In this document: positions 38,649 through 42,202 of the stretch, piece by piece
How the letters are laid out: the number at the start of each line of letters is the position of its first letter
Position numbering within the stretch: the first letter of the stretch is position 1
NCBI GenBank assembly: GCA_021793295.1
Contig: JAJYTA010000015.1
Location: forward strand, 1 to 42,202
Origin: Actinomycetes bacterium
Lineage (GTDB): Bacteria > Actinomycetota > Actinomycetes > Jiangellales > Jiangellaceae
DNA: 42,202 nt
Reading direction: 5' to 3'
Position numbers and translations under genes: made by a program
The notes under the pieces: generated by a model
What the model was told of the DNA's origin: nothing
The model's input: the letters and a program-made list of their open reading frames with translations, nothing else
The model's database searches: none

Positions 38649-39272
38649 ATGCGCAGGTGGCGAGCCCGCCGCGGCGGTGCGGCAGGCTTGTCCAAGGCGC
38701 TGGCCGGGCAGGTCCATGCGGCGCTGGAAGGCGCAGCTGTCGCCCGGGCGATGGTGGCCGATGAGATCACCCCGGCACAGGCTCGTTCGCGCATCGCCGA
38801 GGTCGAACACCGGGGCGACGCCATGCGAGCTGCCTTGATCGAGAAGCTCTCCCGGACGTTGGTCGTACCCCTGGACCGCGAAGACATTTTCCGGCTGTCC
38901 AGGTCGATCGACGACGTGCTCGACACCATCCGTGAGTTCATCCGCGAGGCCGACCTCTACCAGATCGAAGACAGGCGATCGTATGTGCCGGTCGTCGAGG
39001 CGGTCGGCACCGCGATCGAGGCGCTGGAGGCAGCGCTGGAAGCGCTGTGGCGCACACCTGGTGATGTGCTGCCGCGGGCGCTCGAGGCCAAGAAGGCGGC
39101 ACGCGCGGTGAACCGCGAGTATCAGAACGAGTTCGCGCGAATCGTCGGCGGCGAGCTCTCCCCGCGGACGCTGAAACATCGTGAGCTGGTCAAGCGGCTG
39201 GATTGGGTCGGCGTCCGGATCAGCGAGGCCGCCGATGTCTTGGCCGATGGTGCGCTCAAACGTGGCTATTGA
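38649..39272 (+). CDS. DUF47/PhoU-like accessory protein of a phosphate transporter
   Basis: 207 residues of the all-helical DUF47 family, related to PhoU. Motifs visible are AEVEHRGDAMRAALIEKLSRTL, PLDREDIFRLSRSIDDVLDTI, and the C-terminal VKRLDWVGVRISEAADVLAD, whose final helix resembles the second PhoU-type metal-contact helix. ATG 38649 (MRRWRARRGG) is used; an in-frame GTG at 38592 would add 19 residues that have no family character. It is followed 24 bases later by the PiT transporter, the usual partner, and probably regulates it. Confidence 0.85.
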   Translation: MRRWRARRGGAAGLSKALAGQVHAALEGAAVARAMVADEITPAQARSRIAEVEHRGDAMRAALIEKLSRTLVVPLDREDIFRLSRSIDDVLDTIREFIREADLYQIEDRRSYVPVVEAVGTAIEALEAALEALWRTPGDVLPRALEAKKAARAVNREYQNEFARIVGGELSPRTLKHRELVKRLDWVGVRISEAADVLADGALKRGY

Positions 39273-39296
39273 CGGCGTGGCGGCAGGTCCGCTTCT

Positions 39297-40232
39297 GTGA
39301 CGGCCGAGGTTGTCACGGCCGTGGCCGTGGCGTTCGCCGTCGTCACCGGCGCCAACGATGGCGGCGCGCTCATCGCCCCCGGGCTGCGTGTGCCGATCCT
39401 GAACGTCCCGATCAGTCTCGCCGTGCTCGCCGGGGCCACCGTGGCACTGCCGTTGCTGGCCGGAACCGCGGTGGCCAGTACGTTGTTGCGATCCATCGTC
39501 CCGCCGGGTGACGCCGGGCGCACCGCCGTCGTCACCGGGTTCGTCGTGGCGGTGGTGGTCGTGGCCGTCTTGACGAGAGTCGGACGGCCCACGAGCCTGA
39601 CGCTGGCTGTGATCGGCGGGCTCACCGGTGCCGGATTCGGCTTCGCCGTGCCGGTCGACACTGGCGTAGTGGGTCGAGTCCTGGCCATCGGCCTCGCCGC
39701 GCCGGCAGTCGGGATGCTGCTGGCTCTACTGGCCTCGTCGTGGTGGCGCCCCGCCCGCGGCGTCCGGTACCTGACCGCGGTTCGCCGCGCGCACGTCGTC
39801 GCGTACGTGACCCAGTGCGTGGCGTACGGAGCCAATGACGGTCAGAAGATGCTGGTTCTGTTCATGATCGCCGGGACGGGCGACAGCCTCGAGTGGTGGT
39901 CGTACCCGGTCGTCGCCATCGCTTTCGCTCTCGGCGCGGTGCTGGGCCTGCCGAGGGTCGCTCGCACCGTCGGCACCGGGATTCTGAACGTGCGCCCCAC
40001 CCACGCGGTGACAGCGGAGATGTCTGCGGCGGTCGCCGTGCTGGGGAGTTCGGCGCTCGGTGCTCCGGTCAGCATGACGCAGGCGGTGACCGGCGGACTT
40101 CTGGGAGCCGGCGTGCACCAGAGCTATCGGCGGATTCGCTGGGAGGTCGTGCGCAACCTGGTGGCGGCCTGGATGATCACGCTTCCTGTCAGCGCCGGAC
40201 TGGGCGCCCTGGTAGGAATTGTCCTCAGCTGA
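39297..40232 (+). CDS. PiT-family inorganic phosphate transporter
   Basis: 311 residues with about eight to ten membrane helices. The two inverted halves carry the PiT signature GANDGGALIAP (about 18-28) and AYGANDGQKMLVLF (about 180-193). It imports phosphate with a cation, usually a proton or sodium. The family commonly has about 330-500 residues, so this is a short but complete-looking member. GTG 39297 begins 24 bases after the DUF47 stop, an arrangement typical of the DUF47-PiT pair. Confidence 0.9.
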   Translation: MTAEVVTAVAVAFAVVTGANDGGALIAPGLRVPILNVPISLAVLAGATVALPLLAGTAVASTLLRSIVPPGDAGRTAVVTGFVVAVVVVAVLTRVGRPTSLTLAVIGGLTGAGFGFAVPVDTGVVGRVLAIGLAAPAVGMLLALLASSWWRPARGVRYLTAVRRAHVVAYVTQCVAYGANDGQKMLVLFMIAGTGDSLEWWSYPVVAIAFALGAVLGLPRVARTVGTGILNVRPTHAVTAEMSAAVAVLGSSALGAPVSMTQAVTGGLLGAGVHQSYRRIRWEVVRNLVAAWMITLPVSAGLGALVGIVLS

Positions 40233-40282
40233 GCCACCGGCCGCACGCGACAGCTCGTGGCCCTCAGCCTGGAGCTCGGCTT

Positions 40283-41182
40283 CTACCGCCAGGGATCGAG
40301 GGAGTGCTTGCCGTGAGTAGCGCCGCCCTCGAGGTGCCGCAGGACGTCCGGCCCCTCGGCCAGGGGGTGAACCTGGGGGTTGCCCGGCGGGTAGACGCCG
40401 CAGGCGATGAGGGCATCGATCTCTGTGAGCAGCGACTGGTACGTGGACGGAGCTTGAGTTGCGAACGCACCGATGTGCAGGCCCTTGATCGTCGCGTGGT
40501 GGGTGAAGACCAGGTCGTGTGAGGTCACGGTGGCATCACCGGAGGCGGCGCCGAACACCACGACACGGCCGGAGAAGGGTCTGGCGACCGTCAAGCTGGT
40601 GGTGAAGGTGGCCTTGCCCACCGATTCCAGGACCAGGTCGGCTCCGGTCCCACCGGTCAACCGGGTGATCTCCGCGGCCTGGCCCACGCCGCCGGCCGCG
40701 GCATGGATGAGCACCACATCGCCGGTGCTGATCTCGCCTAGAGGCTTGAGTGCCGCCAGTGCGGTGACCCAGTTCAGCACCATGCCGAGCGCTTCGGTGT
40801 CGCTCCAGCCGGTCGGCACGGGCAGGGCACCGGCGGCCGGCATCGTCATGTACTGCGCGGAGGCGCCAGGACCCGCGCCGATGACGTGGGTGCCGAGCGG
40901 CAAGGGGCGCTCGACGTCCGCGCCGATCCCCACGATCTCGCCGGCGGCTTCGAAGCCCGCCACGTAGGGCGCCTCCGGCCCGCCGCCGTAGCGGCCGCGG
41001 GTCTGCATGACATCGGCGAAGTTGACCCCGGCGGCGACGACGCGGATCAGGTAATCGCCGGGCCCTGGAGCCGGGCGAGGGTGGTCGGTGGCGAGGGCGA
41101 GGTCCTTCGGTCCCCGGTCCGAGTGCTGGATCAGTGCTCGAATCGTTTGGTCAGCGGTCTGCTGCGGCTCGTTGATCACCAT
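40283..41182 (-). CDS. Zinc-free quinone oxidoreductase with internal deletion
   Basis: MDR-family NAD(P)H:quinone oxidoreductase, 299 residues where relatives have about 320-340. N-terminal catalytic part is intact (VAAGVNFADVMQTRGRYGG, AGFEAAGEIVGIGADV, GLVLNWVTALAAL-like segment). After IHAAAGGVGQAA (162-170) the sequence jumps directly to EITRLTGGTGADLVLESVGK. The second and third strands of the Rossmann fold, which normally bind the adenosine ribose, are missing (roughly 40-50 residues). The frame stays open, so a short protein is still made, but NAD(P)H binding should be impaired. It lies 46 bases after a MerR gene and has a palindrome before it. Probably decaying. Confidence 0.75.
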   Translation of the reverse strand: MVINEPQQTADQTIRALIQHSDRGPKDLALATDHPRPAPGPGDYLIRVVAAGVNFADVMQTRGRYGGGPEAPYVAGFEAAGEIVGIGADVERPLPLGTHVIGAGPGASAQYMTMPAAGALPVPTGWSDTEALGMVLNWVTALAALKPLGEISTGDVVLIHAAAGGVGQAAEITRLTGGTGADLVLESVGKATFTTSLTVARPFSGRVVVFGAASGDATVTSHDLVFTHHATIKGLHIGAFATQAPSTYQSLLTEIDALIACGVYPPGNPQVHPLAEGPDVLRHLEGGATHGKHSLDPWR

Positions 41183-41188
41183 GCGCCG

Positions 41189-41221
41189 AACGTAGGAACC
41201 TGACGCATGTGTCAACGTCAA
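41189..41221 (-). promoter_or_regulatory. Probable MerR-type promoter/operator of the oxidoreductase
   Basis: TGACGCATGTGTCA (41201-41214) is a palindrome except for one base pair. On the minus strand TTGACG (41221-41216) and TACGTT (41194-41189) are about 21 bases apart, the stretched spacing seen in MerR-controlled promoters, and TACGTT ends six bases before the oxidoreductase ATG. Confidence 0.5.
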
Positions 41222-41228
41222 GCGGCTC

Positions 41229-41594
41229 TCAGAGATCGTTGCGGCGAGCCTCCCGAAGATATTTGTCCAGGGCCCGCCGCTGATCACTCAGTGCGGCAAT
41301 GCGTGCGACGAGCCGATCGCGATAGTTCTGCGCCTCAACCAGAAACTCCGCGCACACCGCCTGGGTTCCGGCAACGGTTCCGTCCGTCAGAGTAGGCAGG
41401 ACTTCCCTGATCAACCGCAGCGGCAACCCAGACTCCAAGAGCGAGCGGATGACGAGAACCCGGTCGATCGTGGACTGGCAATAGTCGCGGAACCCGTTGC
41501 TGAAGCGGCCAGGCGAGATCAGCCCCTCGTCTTCGTAGTGCCGCAGCGAGCGTGCGCTCACACCACTGACGCGAGAGGCTTCGCTGATCTTCAC
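41229..41594 (-). CDS. MerR-family transcriptional regulator
   Basis: 121 residues from GTG 41594 (a TTG at 41606 would add four). The N-terminal winged HTH is KISEASRVSGVSARSLRHYEDEGLISPGRFSNGFRDY, the wing ends at YCQSTIDRVLVIRSLLESG, and a dimer coiled coil follows (LVEAQNYRDRLVARIAALSDQRRALDKYLREARR). No Cys pair for metal binding is present; only one Cys remains in the coil, so it more likely senses an organic compound or redox change. It is upstream of the quinone oxidoreductase on the same strand and probably activates it through the palindrome between them. Confidence 0.88.
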   Translation of the reverse strand: MKISEASRVSGVSARSLRHYEDEGLISPGRFSNGFRDYCQSTIDRVLVIRSLLESGLPLRLIREVLPTLTDGTVAGTQAVCAEFLVEAQNYRDRLVARIAALSDQRRALDKYLREARRNDL

Positions 41595-41694
41595 ATCTGG
41601 CCGCAACGTTCGAGGCTAGCGAAAGCTTCCGGACCCAAGCGCCGCGGCGATCGAGGACCTGCTCAGGCGCTCACGACGTCATGTCCCGCAACAG

Positions 41695-41841
41695 CTAGTC
41701 GCCTGCCCCGGCGTAGCGCAGAAAGACCACGCCGTTGTACTCGGACTCGGCTTTCCAGACCCGTATCGCATCGGGGTCGAACGTCGGCTCGATCCTGGTA
41801 CGCGCGCTGGCGGGCTCGGTCAGCGTCGTGGAGTAGGCGAT
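41695..41841 (-). pseudogene. C-terminal fragment of an unidentified protein
   Basis: The minus-strand frame is open for 48 codons after a TAG and reads IAYSTTLTEPASARTRIEP, TFDPDAIRVWKAESEYNGV and VFLRYAGAGD before its stop. Codon third positions are GC-rich, but no start or ribosome-binding site exists. It looks like the end of a degraded gene; family unknown. Confidence 0.3.
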
Positions 41842-41953
41842 CTACAGCCTGACCGAGGCCTCGATTCAGTTCGTGCCGGTGATGGCGGCGCTGGGTCGGT
41901 GGGGCTTGCGGCCTGCCCGCAGGACCGCCACCGGACGGCCAGCGGGTACGTGA
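41840..41953 (+). pseudogene. HxlR-family regulator C-terminal remnant
   Basis: Reading from 41840, IYSLTEASIQFVPVMAALGRWGLR matches the wing and last helix of HxlR-type winged-helix regulators (YxLTExG...PVxxALxxWG). An in-frame TAG precedes it and nothing upstream in frame resembles the rest of the domain, so it is a fragment. It overlaps the minus-strand fragment. Confidence 0.35.
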
Positions 41954-41982
41954 TCGCCTCAACGCTGCCTACCTCGAGGTCG

Positions 41983-42202
41983 TCACGCGTGGGTGAGCTT
42001 CTCCACGACCGGTGCGAAGTCGTCCATCACGGCGTCGGAGACGACGTAGTACGAGAACCCGTATTGGTCCCGGCGTTCCCGCATGCTCTCGGCGATGTGT
42101 TCGACGGACCCGATGAAGACCCCGGGCAGCTGCATGACGCCGTGCGGGTCGAGCCACGGCCAGCCACGGCTGGTCGCATACTGCTCGCACGCCTGAACGA
42201 CG
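41983..42202 (-). CDS. LLM-class F420-dependent oxidoreductase, C-terminal part (5' end outside window)
   Basis: About 72 residues are visible: VVQACEQYATSRGWPWLDP, then QLPGVFIGSVEHIAESMRER and FSYYVVSDAVMDDFAPVVEKL. The string around SYYVVSDAVMDDFAPVVEKLT is the C-terminus of the luciferase-like monooxygenase subfamily that uses F420, common in mycobacteria and related actinobacteria. The start and cofactor-binding part are beyond the right edge. Two gene fragments lie between it and the MerR gene. Confidence 0.8.
   Translation of the reverse strand, partial: VVQACEQYATSRGWPWLDPHGVMQLPGVFIGSVEHIAESMRERRDQYGFSYYVVSDAVMDDFAPVVEKLTHA

Overview
High-GC (about 70%) actinobacterial chromosome. 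GTG starts, ATGA/GTGA gene overlaps and TANNNT -10 boxes placed 6-7 bases before the start codon (leaderless genes) all fit. The block alaS-ruvX-mltG-aroE-prepilin peptidase, preceded by rarA and two small DUF948/DUF6167-type genes, is a vertically inherited actinobacterial core. The F420-type oxidoreductase fragment, ThyX and a QcrB-like cytochrome b agree. A Jiangellales-like genome is possible but cannot be fixed from sequence alone. No rRNA, tRNA, CRISPR array, transposase or integrase was recognised.

Layout. 1-2400: end of a beta-propeller gene, a cluster of direct and inverted intergenic repeats, then an Erm-type 23S rRNA methyltransferase preceded by a leaderless 19-residue leader peptide carrying the macrolide-stalling motif Arg-Leu-Arg and a chain of mutually exclusive hairpins. 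2400-8530: two modules that each pair an NAD-dependent epimerase with a dihydrodipicolinate-synthase-family protein; between them lie a winged-helix regulator, whose probable operator occurs before both its own gene and the first module, and thyX. 8560-12050: rarA and a pair of Gfo/Idh/MocA oxidoreductases behind a LacI-type operator. 12210-18780: the alaS core operon. 18780-24900: minus-strand VWA-lipoprotein/polysaccharide deacetylase/HAD operon, a DUF1918 gene, and a DrrAB-like ABC exporter divergent from its TetR regulator across a 36-bp palindrome. 25040-31650: 6-phosphogluconate dehydrogenase, a VOC protein, a HAD dehalogenase and a small protein sharing twin operators, two APH-fold kinases, a putative immunity-type protein and an SRPBCC protein. 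32050-38190: a J-domain membrane protein, an orphan SdhA/FrdA-like flavoprotein, an orphan divergent cytochrome b and an ECF41-type sigma factor. 38200-42202: an AT-rich promoter, a frameshifted small gene, DUF47/PiT phosphate transport, a MerR regulator with a shortened quinone oxidoreductase, degenerate remnants, and the end of an LLM-class oxidoreductase.

Most interesting points: (1) the erm leader with nested terminator/anti-terminator structures; (2) an ECF41 promoter consensus match (TGTCACA-N16-CGTC) in front of the J-domain gene and weaker ones before the sigma gene and the divergent cytochrome b gene, suggesting a local ECF41 regulon unlike the usual one; (3) the cytochrome b paralogue with PPWY in place of PDWY/PEWY; (4) the operator shared by the epimerase/DapA operon and its regulator; (5) an in-frame deletion in the NAD(P)-binding domain of the quinone oxidoreductase.
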